Source: Candidatus Woesearchaeota archaeon CG08_land_8_20_14_0_20_47_9
GTDB lineage: Archaea; Nanobdellota; Nanobdellia; Woesearchaeales; CG1-02-47-18
Reading direction: 5' to 3'
Assembly: GCA_002763335.1 (NCBI GenBank)
Contig: PEYS01000010.1
Coordinates: forward strand, 1-14,830
Length of the DNA stretch: 14,830 nucleotides
Shown here: in pieces, positions 1 to 6,781 of the stretch
Position numbering within the stretch: the stretch's first letter is position 1
Layout of the letters: every line of letters starts with the position of its first letter
Position numbers and translations under genes: made by a program
Notes under the pieces: generated by a model
What the model saw: only the letters and a program-made list of their open reading frames with translations
Database searches by the model: none
Told to the model about the DNA's origin: nothing

Positions 1-2
1 TA

Positions 3-371
3 GGCGGCCCTGAGGAGGCTGGGAGGAACAGGGCATTACTCAGCAGGGTTAAAAGCAAGATCATTGATTCAGGCTGTGATAACAGGCTCCTAGATTTTGC
101 AGGCATCATAAATCTTTGCAGCGTGCTCGTTACAAGCGACAGCCTTGCCATGCACATTGTACTCGCATTAAAAAAGCCTGTTGTTGTCTTTTTCGGCCCA
201 ACATCAAGTGCTGAGATTGAGCTTTACAGCCTCGGGGTAAAAATACTGCCTGAGCTTGAGTGCCTCTGCTGCTATAAGAAGCGATGCGATAAGAAGCCGA
301 ACTGCATGGATATGATCAGCAAGGATGCCATTGTCAATGCTGTTGCAGGATTAAAAGACAAGGGAGGATGA
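3..371 (+). CDS. Glycosyltransferase family 9 (heptosyltransferase-like), 5' partial
   Basis: This is the C-terminal end of a GT-B glycosyltransferase of the ADP-heptose:LPS heptosyltransferase family, which transfers a sugar from a nucleotide donor at the cytoplasmic face of the membrane. The frame is open from the window edge, so the start lies upstream. The diagnostic donor-site segment is visible as LVTSDSLAMHIVLALKKPV followed by FFGPTS, matching the family's T-x-D-S-x-x-x-H-x-A-x-A pattern and FGPT. The tail carries a cysteine cluster (CLCCYKKRC then NCM) that is also common at the C-terminus of this family. The stop overlaps the first possible start codon of the next gene, so it is the first visible member of a co-transcribed set with the channel gene and galT. 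Archaea do not make LPS, so the acceptor is probably another surface glycan; this is an inference. The donor is unknown. Confidence 0.82.
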   Translation, partial: GGPEEAGRNRALLSRVKSKIIDSGCDNRLLDFAGIINLCSVLVTSDSLAMHIVLALKKPVVVFFGPTSSAEIELYSLGVKILPELECLCCYKKRCDKKPNCMDMISKDAIVNAVAGLKDKGG

Positions 372-373
372 AT

Positions 374-946
374 ATGCCTAGCTTCGGAGTTTTAAGCAGC
401 CTCAGGCTAAGGCCAGCTGACCTATTCACAAGGGCCCTGAACAACTTCGTGCTTGCTGCTGTGGTCGTCCTCATAGGCCTTATGATCGGGCGCATCTCAG
501 GGAGGTTTACAAAGAGGCTTCTCAACGAGCTGGGCCTGAACAGCTATCTTAAAAGAAAGACAGGCATTAACATTGCTGCCGAGGAGTTCTTTGAGGGCAT
601 AATCAGCACGGTAATTTACATTATCACAGCCTACTTTGCCCTGAGGCAGCTGGGCATTGCAGCATTCATCATTAACCTTGCTGCATTTATTGCCCTGATT
701 GCCCTGCTGGTGTCAGTCCTCTTTGTCATAAGGGACTTTGCCCCGAACATTGTTGCTGGCCTGATGATAAGGCAGAGGCAGCTTATAAAAACAGGTGATC
801 GCATAAGCGTGTTCAGTGTCAAGGGGAGCGTAAGGGAGCTTGGACTTGTTTCAGTGCAGATCAGGACAGCTGAGGGCGATACCATCATTGTACCTAACGC
901 TGTTTTTATAAGTCATGCAACCAGGAGGTTTAAAAAATGGAGCTGA
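374..946 (+). CDS. Short MscS-type mechanosensitive channel protein
   Basis: A small-conductance mechanosensitive channel-like membrane protein of about 190 residues, expected to relieve osmotic pressure. Counting from the ATG at 368, hydrophobic segments lie near residues 27-42, 77-96 and 98-122. They are followed by the MscS pore and beta-domain signature: NIVAGLMI, LIKTGDRISV, VKGSVRELGLVSVQIRT and IVPNAVF. The large C-terminal cage domain of E. coli MscS is missing, so this is a minimal pore plus beta-domain form. Two starts are possible: ATG at 368, overlapping the upstream TGA, and ATG at 374. GGGAGG at 362-367 is correctly spaced only for 374, so that start is preferred. The 3' end overlaps galT by 10 bases. 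Family assignment is good; the gating role is inferred from the family. Confidence 0.8.
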   Translation: MPSFGVLSSLRLRPADLFTRALNNFVLAAVVVLIGLMIGRISGRFTKRLLNELGLNSYLKRKTGINIAAEEFFEGIISTVIYIITAYFALRQLGIAAFIINLAAFIALIALLVSVLFVIRDFAPNIVAGLMIRQRQLIKTGDRISVFSVKGSVRELGLVSVQIRTAEGDTIIVPNAVFISHATRRFKKWS

Positions 947-1914
947 GAAAGGACTATCTCAGGGATCACTGGGTTATCATCGCACCTGGAAGAGCCAGGC
1001 GCCCAAAGGATGCTGCTGAGCGCCTGTCTGACAAGAGGGATGATAAGGAAAATGATAAATGCTTCTTCTGCCCTGGAAACGAGCACTTAACCCCGCAAGA
1101 AAAGGGTCGTCTTGGGGGCGAGAAGTGGCAGATGCGCTGGTTCGATAACAAGTTCCCTGCCATGAGCCCTGATGGCTCGCCTGATATTCATAAGGACGGT
1201 TTTTTTACCTATGGCAGCTCCTTTGGGGTTCACGAGGTGATTGTTGAAACCCCTGTTCACGGCGCACAGCTCAGCGATCTTGATGCAGAGGATATAAAAC
1301 TGCTTCTTGCTGTTTATTCAAAGAGGATTGCTGAGGCGAGGTCAATGCAGGGGGTGGCTTATGCCCTCATGGTAAAGAACCAGGGCCCTGATGCAGGTAC
1401 CTCTCTCTCACACTCGCATTCGCAGCTCATGGCATGCAACATACAGCCTCCTGAAGTTAAGGCTGAGCTTGATGCTGTCAAGGGCTTTAGGGCTGAAAAG
1501 AGCAGATGCCCCTACTGCGATATCCTGAGCATTGAATCTGAAGGAGAGCGTCTTATTTTTAAGGATGATTTTGCCGTTGCATTCTGCCCTTACGCATCAA
1601 GGTTCAACTATGAGGCCTGGCTTTTTCCCAAAAGACATACCAACCAGTTGGAGGGGTGCGATGACAATGAGCTTAGAAGCATGGCATCAGCCCTGAAGAG
1701 GGTGCTGACCAGGCTCAGAGAGATAGATGCCCCTTATAACTTCTACCTTCATTATCATGATGATCCTGACTTCCACTTCCACATCGAGGTCTGCCCTAGA
1801 ATTTCAAAGCTTGGAGGGCTTGAACTTGGGGCAGGGATATTTATCAATTCAGTAAGCCCTGAGGAGGCTGCGGGGTTTTATCGTCAAAAGCTCGCCTTCC
1901 GAGCGAGCTTTTGA
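937..1914 (+). CDS. galT: Galactose-1-phosphate uridylyltransferase
   Basis: A HIT-superfamily enzyme of 325 residues, a normal length. It exchanges UMP between UDP-glucose and galactose-1-phosphate in the Leloir pathway, supplying UDP-galactose for glycan synthesis. Visible motifs are a zinc CxxC at residues 42-45 (CFFCPG), FDNKFPAMSP, GVHEVIVETP around His99, the active-site segment GTSLSHSHSQ, a second CxxC at 191-194 (CPYC), FNYEAWLFPKRH and HFHIEVCPR. The classical active site is His-Pro-His; here the middle residue is Ser (H159-S-H161), with H161 as the presumed nucleophile. The start overlaps the channel gene by 10 bases and is preceded by AGGAGGT at 923-929. The last residues (KLAFRASF) and the stop codon are encoded by a perfect 13-bp hairpin, so the natural C-terminus may have been altered by that element. 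Neighbouring sugar genes suggest a role in surface glycans. Confidence 0.9.
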   Translation: MELRKDYLRDHWVIIAPGRARRPKDAAERLSDKRDDKENDKCFFCPGNEHLTPQEKGRLGGEKWQMRWFDNKFPAMSPDGSPDIHKDGFFTYGSSFGVHEVIVETPVHGAQLSDLDAEDIKLLLAVYSKRIAEARSMQGVAYALMVKNQGPDAGTSLSHSHSQLMACNIQPPEVKAELDAVKGFRAEKSRCPYCDILSIESEGERLIFKDDFAVAFCPYASRFNYEAWLFPKRHTNQLEGCDDNELRSMASALKRVLTRLREIDAPYNFYLHYHDDPDFHFHIEVCPRISKLGGLELGAGIFINSVSPEEAAGFYRQKLAFRASF

Positions 1915-1915
1915 C
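1883..1915. repeat. Perfect 13-bp hairpin over the galT stop (palindromic element E)
   Basis: The left arm 1883-1895 (GTCAAAAGCTCGC) pairs perfectly with the right arm 1903-1915 across a 7-base loop, CTTCCGA. The galT TGA lies in the right arm. The inner part (CTCGCC..GCGAGCT) resembles the core of the elements at 1991-2035 and 6318-6365. It sits between convergent galT and aspS, so it could act as a 3'-end or termination structure, but no T-run follows it on the plus strand. Confidence 0.7.
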
Positions 1916-1928
1916 TCTTACCGAAGGT

Positions 1929-1936
1929 AAAAAAAA
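1929..1936 (-). terminator. T-run, candidate terminator for aspS
   Basis: Eight consecutive A on the plus strand read as eight T on the minus strand, downstream of the aspS stop. Archaeal RNA polymerase commonly terminates at oligo-T runs. A small hairpin (TTACC-gaa-GGTAA, 1918-1930) overlaps its edge. The run lies about 190 bases past the aspS stop, so nearer ends are possible. Confidence 0.35.
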
Positions 1937-1990
1937 TTCGCCTGCTCGGGGCTATCAAACGCTCGTGAGTACACCGATGGAATGACTGCA

Positions 1991-2035
1991 TTAAAAGTTC
2001 TCGCCCTAAAGCGCGAGCTATCCACGAACTTTTAA
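1991..2035. repeat. Palindromic element, copy A (intergenic)
   Basis: TTAAAAGTTC at 1991-2000 pairs perfectly with GAACTTTTAA at 2026-2035. The 25-base interior contains a smaller CTCGC/GCGAG stem. Bases 1998-2045 match 6318-6365 at 43 of 48 positions, and four of the five differences are transitions. It lies between the convergent galT and aspS genes. The shared 48 bases are open in the frame equivalent to copy B, but no longer reading frame surrounds them here. Confidence 0.75.
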
Positions 2036-2123
2036 GTATGAAAGGATGCAAAAAGAGAGAATACCGACCTGTAGGGGAGAGGTTGTTCAAAGTTTTCTAT
2101 TCTGGAAACTCAAGTCTGGCCTC

Positions 2124-3899
2124 TTATCTCTGTCTGTTTGTTCTCCCACTTTCAACCCTAATATTTAGCTCCTTAAGCTGCTTCTCTGAAACATCAGAAG
2201 GCGTGCCATCCATTAGTGATTGGCATGCCTTGTTCTTTGGGAAGGCAATTACCTCGCGTATTGATTCATTGCCTGTCATCAGGGCCACGAGCCTGTCAAA
2301 TCCAAAGGCAAGCCCTCCATGAGGGGGTGCGCCATATGTGAATGCCTCAAGCAGGAATCCAAAGCGCTCCTCTGCCTCCTTCTTTGATATCTTTAGTGCT
2401 TTAAACATAAGCTCTTGAACATCACGCCTGTGTATCCTTACCGAGCCTCCCCCAAGCTCTGTGCCATTAAGAACAACATCATAAGCCCTTGAGATGGCCT
2501 TTTCAGGGCTTGTTTCAAGGAGCTTGATGTGCTCCTCCTTCGGGCTTGTGAATGGGTGGTGCATTGCAACAAGGCGCTGCTCCTCCTCGCTGTACTCCAA
2601 GAGGGGGAAGTCTGTAACCCATAAGAATTTGAAGTCACCCTCATTTATAAGCTTCAGCCTCCTTCCAAGCTCCTGCCTGAGCACATCCAGGACTGCATTG
2701 GCTGTTGATGCCTTGTCTGCTATGAAGAGCATAAGGTCTCCCTTCTCTGCGTTGAGCTTCTTTATCAGCCTTTTCTGAACAGCCTCGCCAAAGTACTTTA
2801 CTATTGAGCTCTCCAGCCTGTCTAACATCTTCATCCAGGCCATGCCCTTGGCGCCAGCCTCCTGAGCAAGTTTTGTCAGGCTCTCTATGTCTGTCCTTGA
2901 GAAGCCTGCGCAGCCCTTCGCATTTATTGCCTTTACAATACCCCCCTTTGCTATGACTGTCTTAAAGACATCAAAGCCTGACTCAGAGGCAATATCTGTC
3001 ACATCCACCAGTTCAAGGCCAAACCTTATGTCAGGCTTGCCTGTGCCGTAGTGTTCAATTGCCCCAGCATAGGTCATCCTCGGAAATGGAGTCTTTATAT
3101 CAGCATTTAGTATCTCCTGGAAGAGCCTCTTCAGGAAGCCCTCAATAAGGGCGTATATGTCCTCTTCAGTGATGAAGCTCATCTCAATGTCTATCTGCGT
3201 AAACTCAGGCTGCCTATCTGCCCTTAGATCCTCATCCCTGAAGCAGCGTGCAATCTGTATGTAGCGGTCAAAGCCCGCTATCATTAAAAGCTGCTTAAAG
3301 AGCTGCGGGCTCTGAGGCAGGGCAAAGAACCTACCTAGGTTAGTGCGGCTCGGCACAAGGTAGTCGCGAGCCCCTTCGGGTGTTGACTTTGCAAGTATGG
3401 GGGTTTCTATCTCGACAAAGCCCTGCTCTGCAAAGTAGTCCCTCGTGACCTTGTATATTCTGCTTCTTGTGATTATGCTGCTCTGCATAACCTGTCTCCT
3501 GAGGTCAAGATACCTGTACTTCAGGCGTATGTCCTCTGAGAGCTTTATCCTATCCTCAATCTCTATCGGCGGGGTCTCTGCCTGGTTGAGTATCTCAAGC
3601 TTATCAACAAGCACCTCAATCTCGCCAGTCCTTAGCTTAGGGTTAACCATACCCTCTTTTCGCTCTCTAACCCCGCCCTCGACCAGAAGTACAAACTCCC
3701 TTCCAAGGTGCTCTGCCTTGGAGTGGACCTGCTTATTGTGGGAGGGGTCAAATACTACTTGAGTTAGGCCATATCTGTCTCTAAGGTCAATGAATATTAC
3801 CCCCCCATGATCGCGCCTGCTCTGAACCCAGCCGCAGAGCTTTACCTGCTCGCCTATGTTTGTTGCAGTCAACTCGCCGCATGTGTGTGTACGAAGCAT
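2124..3899 (-). CDS. aspS: Aspartyl-tRNA synthetase, bacterial type (likely non-discriminating)
   Basis: A class IIb synthetase of 591 residues that charges tRNA-Asp. Its length and domain order are those of bacterial AspRS, not the roughly 430-residue archaeal form: an N-terminal OB-fold anticodon domain (GWVQSRRDHGGVIFIDLRDR), class II motif 2 (CFRDEDLRADRQPEFTQID), the bacterial GAD insertion (around VIAKGGIVKAINAKG) and motif 3 (GLAFGFDRLVALM). Residue 31 is His in RRDHGG, as in Pseudomonas aeruginosa AspRS, where H31 contributes to relaxed tRNA-Asp/tRNA-Asn recognition; E. coli has Leu there. The enzyme may therefore also make Asp-tRNA-Asn for GatCAB, which is an inference. GAGGT (plus-strand 3906-3910) lies 6-7 bases before the ATG and supports this start. 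The gene converges on galT. It was probably acquired from bacteria, or belongs to a lineage that uses the bacterial form. Confidence 0.95.
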   Translation of the reverse strand: MLRTHTCGELTATNIGEQVKLCGWVQSRRDHGGVIFIDLRDRYGLTQVVFDPSHNKQVHSKAEHLGREFVLLVEGGVRERKEGMVNPKLRTGEIEVLVDKLEILNQAETPPIEIEDRIKLSEDIRLKYRYLDLRRQVMQSSIITRSRIYKVTRDYFAEQGFVEIETPILAKSTPEGARDYLVPSRTNLGRFFALPQSPQLFKQLLMIAGFDRYIQIARCFRDEDLRADRQPEFTQIDIEMSFITEEDIYALIEGFLKRLFQEILNADIKTPFPRMTYAGAIEHYGTGKPDIRFGLELVDVTDIASESGFDVFKTVIAKGGIVKAINAKGCAGFSRTDIESLTKLAQEAGAKGMAWMKMLDRLESSIVKYFGEAVQKRLIKKLNAEKGDLMLFIADKASTANAVLDVLRQELGRRLKLINEGDFKFLWVTDFPLLEYSEEEQRLVAMHHPFTSPKEEHIKLLETSPEKAISRAYDVVLNGTELGGGSVRIHRRDVQELMFKALKISKKEAEERFGFLLEAFTYGAPPHGGLAFGFDRLVALMTGNESIREVIAFPKNKACQSLMDGTPSDVSEKQLKELNIRVESGRTNRQR

Positions 3900-3948
3900 T
3901 TTTGAACCTCAGCTAAAGCTAAATATTGAGCATGGTAAATCAGGAGAA

Positions 3949-3956
3949 TTTATAAA
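3949..3956 (-). promoter_or_regulatory. TATA box for aspS
   Basis: TTTATAAA lies about 50 bases upstream of the aspS start. Initiation about 25 bases downstream would leave a leader of roughly 25 nt containing the Shine-Dalgarno-like GAGGT at 3910-3906. Confidence 0.5.
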
Positions 3957-4080
3957 GTATTTGCAAATGTTAAGTGAAGTTGTTAAGAATTGCACAATTG
4001 CGATTTCTCAGCATGTCAACATCTTTTTTATATAGACGAGGGCGTGTTTATGTTTTTCGATCCTGACACAAATGACATCC

Positions 4081-4134
4081 GAGGGCTTTGAATGCCGAGG
4101 GCGAGTTGGGAAGCCGAGTGTATTCAAAGCCCTC
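4081..4134. repeat. Palindromic element, copy C (13-bp stem)
   Basis: GAGGGCTTTGAAT at 4081-4093 pairs perfectly with ATTCAAAGCCCTC at 4122-4134 around a 28-base interior. The interior (GAGGGCGAG, TTG, AAGCCGAGTGTAT) aligns with the element at 10307-10363. The outer 7 bases of each arm differ from that copy, yet pair perfectly here. It lies just upstream of the gene at 4176, with no gene ending at it except a possible 13-codon frame (4050-4091). Confidence 0.75.
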
Positions 4135-4143
4135 TTCCACAAA

Positions 4144-4152
4144 AAATAAATA
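4144..4152 (+). promoter_or_regulatory. TATA-like box, leaderless promoter
   Basis: AAATAAATA is centred 28 bases before the ATG at 4176, the spacing expected for a leaderless archaeal transcript. It supports 4176 over the upstream in-frame ATG at 4092, which lies inside the palindromic element. Confidence 0.5.
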
Positions 4153-4175
4153 GCCAGAAGCATACCCTATTAAGT

Positions 4176-4508
4176 ATGCCCACCAAGCGCAGCAACAGGC
4201 TTGCACTGGCTCTTTACTTCCTGCTTGTTATATTCCTGGCAGCAATGGTTGGGCTGTACGTATTTAGCATCATGCCAATAAAGGGTGATAAGTTCGCAGT
4301 CTTCCTGATAAGCCTGCTCTTCGCTGCCCTGATTCTTCCTGTTGTGAGCTCAATAAAGTTCTTTGACCTAATTGAGCTGCATAAGGACATCAGGATTATG
4401 CGCCTTGAGACTGAGAAGCAGCTTAAGGAGATTAAGGCTGCCCAGATGCAGGTGCTTAATGCTTACGGAAAGCAGAAGGCGATGCTGGAGAAGGAACTCA
4501 AGAGATAG
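4176..4508 (+). CDS. Small two-TM protein with C-terminal coiled coil, unknown
   Basis: I do not recognise this 110-residue protein. Near the N-terminus are two hydrophobic helices: ALALYFLLVIFLAAMVGLYV, and a second around FAVFLISLLFAALILPVVSS. They are followed by a charged, heptad-like region (DLIELHKDIRIMRLETEKQL onward, rich in K, E, L and Q) that should form a coiled coil in the cytoplasm. The frame extends upstream to 4092, but that stretch encodes part of the hairpin element and reads as low-quality sequence. The MPTKR start at 4176 is preferred because a TATA-like box lies 28 bases upstream. It precedes the large membrane protein by 43 bases, but that gene has its own TATA box. A role in membrane organisation or as a partner subunit is possible but unsupported. 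Confidence 0.65.
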   Translation: MPTKRSNRLALALYFLLVIFLAAMVGLYVFSIMPIKGDKFAVFLISLLFAALILPVVSSIKFFDLIELHKDIRIMRLETEKQLKEIKAAQMQVLNAYGKQKAMLEKELKR

Positions 4509-4547
4509 AGTTGAGATGCATTTAAAAAGAATCCTATCTCAACTATA
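4506..4547. promoter_or_regulatory. Inverted repeat flanking the TATA box of the 4552 gene
   Basis: AGTTGAGAT (4509-4517) and ATCTCAACT (4536-4544) form a perfect 9-bp inverted repeat, extending to 12 bp with one mismatch. The 18-base spacer contains the TATA-like CATTTAAAA at 4519-4527, about 28 bases before the ATG at 4552. It could be an operator straddling the promoter, or a hairpin at the end of the preceding gene, whose TAG is at 4506-4508. Confidence 0.5.
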
Positions 4548-4551
4548 GGCT

Positions 4552-6657
4552 ATGCAAAGAAAGGCAAAGGCCTCAGCATACCAGTACATTTACATTCTGG
4601 TATTTACAATCGGCCTTACATCTGTCTGCACCCAGGCAGTGTTGCTTAGAGAGCTGGCTTCCCTCTTCAGGGGGGCTGAGGTAAGTTATCTTATTGCTAT
4701 CTCAACGTGGCTTGTTCTGGGGGGTGCAGGAAGCGTTATGGCCAAGAGGATGTTTAGGGGTGTAAAGCCTGGCTTCCTCTACAGGCTTGGCATTATTGTT
4801 GCTGTCCTGCCATTGCTTTCCCTAATTGGCATCCGCCTCCTTGCAGGCCTCTTTGTCTCTGGGCAGCTTCTTGGGCCTGGGGCAGTTGTCTTACTTGCTC
4901 TTGCCTCACTCGCCCCTTACTGCCTTGTTATGGGTGCTGTCTTCTCTGTCGCATGCTCCCTGGCTGGCAGAAGGCACGCCAGATTCGTGTATGCCCTTGA
5001 TGGTTTAGGGTTTGCAGTGGGCGGTGTTTTGTTTGCGATGGCAATCCTGATGCTGGACAACACCTCAGTCGCGATTGCCTTAATGGCCTTGAATGCGTTA
5101 ATACTGTTTGTCATCTCAATAATCAGCTTCAGAAAACCTCTCGCTTCTGGTTTACCAGCCACCGCATCTTTGCTGCTGTTAATTGCAATCCTGCTCTTTA
5201 TGCACAGCAGCCGAATAAGCCTTAAAACACTACAGCAGGCATTCCCTGGCCAGAGTGTCTTAGGCTGCACTGACTCTGAGTATGGGCGCATTATTGTAAC
5301 AAACACAAGCGGACAGCTTAACTTCTTCTATAACAGCGAACGCATCTTCTCAGACCCTGAAGCTCAGGCCTCAGAGTGGGTGCATTTTGGCCTGGCTCAA
5401 CTAAACCCCCGGAGGATACTGCTCATATCGTGCAGCCCGGACTCTGCCTATGAGGCTCTGAAGCATAACACAGCAGTTGACTACCTCCAGCACGACCGCA
5501 TGCTCCTGGAGGCAATGGCTGAGTTTGGTGTGCTGCCTGAAACAGGCAGGGTTAATATTGTAAGGGCTGATGCAATAGATTTTATTGGCAGGGCGCAGGA
5601 ATACGATGCTGTCATCTCCTGCATCTCCAGCCCCTCAAGCATCCAGGAGGCGAGATTCTACAATCTTGAGTTCGCAAGGATGGCTAAGACACATATGAGC
5701 AGCGAGGGGGTATTTATGCTCAGCCTCCCATTGTCAGGGGAGTATGTCAGCAGCGAGGCATCGCAGCTCTACAGCACAGTCTACAGCACGCTAAAGCAGG
5801 TCTTCTCCAATGTCATTGCACTGCCTGTTGCCGGGGTTACATTAATCGCATCTGATAGGGCGCTGCGCTATGATATTGCAGATGCAATGGCTGAGAGGAA
5901 TATGACAGCCCACTATGTTAATCATTATTACCTTGATAAGACCCTTACGCCTGAGAGGATCTCTAGGCTGAACAGCAGCATAAACCCTGCTGGCCCTGTA
6001 AGCACTGCTGCAAGGCCAAGGGCTTATTACTCTTATCTGCAAGAATGGCTTCTGATCTTTAACGGGCCAGGGTTTATAGCCCCATTTGGCTTTATCATAG
6101 CGGGAATTGTTCTTTTCTTTATTGTTGCAGGTGGCGGCATACTAAATGTCTTCAGCTCAAGCATGAGTGCAAGCCTCATCTTCCTCGCGCTTCTAATGCT
6201 CTTCCAGCAATATCATGGGGTGTTATTTTCAAGGCTGAGCATTATAAGCGGAGTGTTTATGCTCGGCCTTGCTGTGGGGAGCATTGTTACAACAAGAGCC
6301 AGTAGAAATAACAAGAATTCTCGCCCTGAAGCGCGAGCTGCCCACGAACTTTTAAGTGTCAAAGGCGCTGTTGATCTTGCATGCATAGCTCTTGCAATGC
6401 TTCTCTTTATAATAATAACCAGAGGCATTCATATAGGCACACTCTTAATTTACATGCTTTCATCGCTCTGTGGTGCAATAGTGGGTGCAGCATTCAGCTT
6501 CTCATCCCATAAGAGTGAGCCCTCTAGGCTGTACCTTGCAGATGCCTGTGGTGCAGCAGTTGCAGGGATTATCATGTCCCTGTTTGTTCCACTCATGGGG
6601 CTTGAGATGGCTGTTATTGGTATGGCGATTGTTAAGGTTATAAGTATGTTTAGATGA
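4552..6657 (+). CDS. Polytopic membrane protein with degenerate spermidine-synthase-like domain
   Basis: A 701-residue protein in three parts. Residues 1-235 hold about six hydrophobic helices, starting YIYILVFTIGLTSVCTQAVL. Residues 235-500 form a soluble spermidine-synthase/Rossmann-like domain. Residues 505-701 hold about six more helices. This order matches the MFS-like membrane fusions of the spermidine synthase superfamily. In the soluble domain SEYGRIIV, LNFFYNSE, YLQHDRMLLEAM, RADAIDFI and FYNLEFARMAKTHMSSEGVF are recognisable. The usual Gly-rich SAM-binding loop reads ILLISCSPDS, and the catalytic Asp region reads YDAVISCISSPSS. The key residues thus seem lost, so aminopropyl transfer is doubtful. 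Residues about 589-602 are encoded by a repeat also found at 1998-2045, placed in a loop between helices. A TATA box 28 bases upstream suggests a leaderless transcript. Transport or sensing is possible; function unknown. Confidence 0.75.
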   Translation: MQRKAKASAYQYIYILVFTIGLTSVCTQAVLLRELASLFRGAEVSYLIAISTWLVLGGAGSVMAKRMFRGVKPGFLYRLGIIVAVLPLLSLIGIRLLAGLFVSGQLLGPGAVVLLALASLAPYCLVMGAVFSVACSLAGRRHARFVYALDGLGFAVGGVLFAMAILMLDNTSVAIALMALNALILFVISIISFRKPLASGLPATASLLLLIAILLFMHSSRISLKTLQQAFPGQSVLGCTDSEYGRIIVTNTSGQLNFFYNSERIFSDPEAQASEWVHFGLAQLNPRRILLISCSPDSAYEALKHNTAVDYLQHDRMLLEAMAEFGVLPETGRVNIVRADAIDFIGRAQEYDAVISCISSPSSIQEARFYNLEFARMAKTHMSSEGVFMLSLPLSGEYVSSEASQLYSTVYSTLKQVFSNVIALPVAGVTLIASDRALRYDIADAMAERNMTAHYVNHYYLDKTLTPERISRLNSSINPAGPVSTAARPRAYYSYLQEWLLIFNGPGFIAPFGFIIAGIVLFFIVAGGGILNVFSSSMSASLIFLALLMLFQQYHGVLFSRLSIISGVFMLGLAVGSIVTTRASRNNKNSRPEARAAHELLSVKGAVDLACIALAMLLFIIITRGIHIGTLLIYMLSSLCGAIVGAAFSFSSHKSEPSRLYLADACGAAVAGIIMSLFVPLMGLEMAVIGMAIVKVISMFR
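6318..6365. repeat. Repeat copy B, in frame inside the membrane-protein gene
   Basis: It matches 1998-2045 at 43 of 48 positions. Here it encodes SRPEARAAHELLSVKG within the loop between predicted transmembrane helices of the 4552-6657 product. The left arm has lost pairing relative to copy A (about 6 of 10 bases retained), while the right arm (GAACTTTTAA) is intact. It keeps the reading frame open, as palindromic insertions such as the Rickettsia RPEs do. Confidence 0.75.
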
Positions 6658-6781
6658 AGGGCTTGGATACGGTGAGAACAGGACGAACTAGGGGTTTATT
6701 GACAAGATAGGGTTTGTTTACAGAAATTTTATGTATAATTATTTTGCAGATACATATGCTATCATCGAATTATATATTATC

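Noticed and set aside
1884..2090. Minus-strand reading frame of 68 codons between galT and aspS
   Set aside because: It runs through the two palindromic elements. Its similarity to a frame at 6213-6428 is explained entirely by the shared DNA repeat, not by a protein.
2494..2778. Plus-strand reading frames opposite aspS
   Set aside because: Ser/Leu-rich antisense shadows of a long, well-supported gene with no motifs of their own.
3966..4000. Repeated GTTAAG (3969-3974, 3982-3987) and AATTG-ca-CAATT as an operator
   Set aside because: Short, AT-rich and imperfect, upstream of the aspS TATA box; easily explained by chance composition.
4092..4175. Upstream extension of the small coiled-coil protein to the ATG at 4092
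   Set aside because: The extension translates the interior of a palindromic element, and a TATA-like box with leaderless spacing points to 4176 instead.
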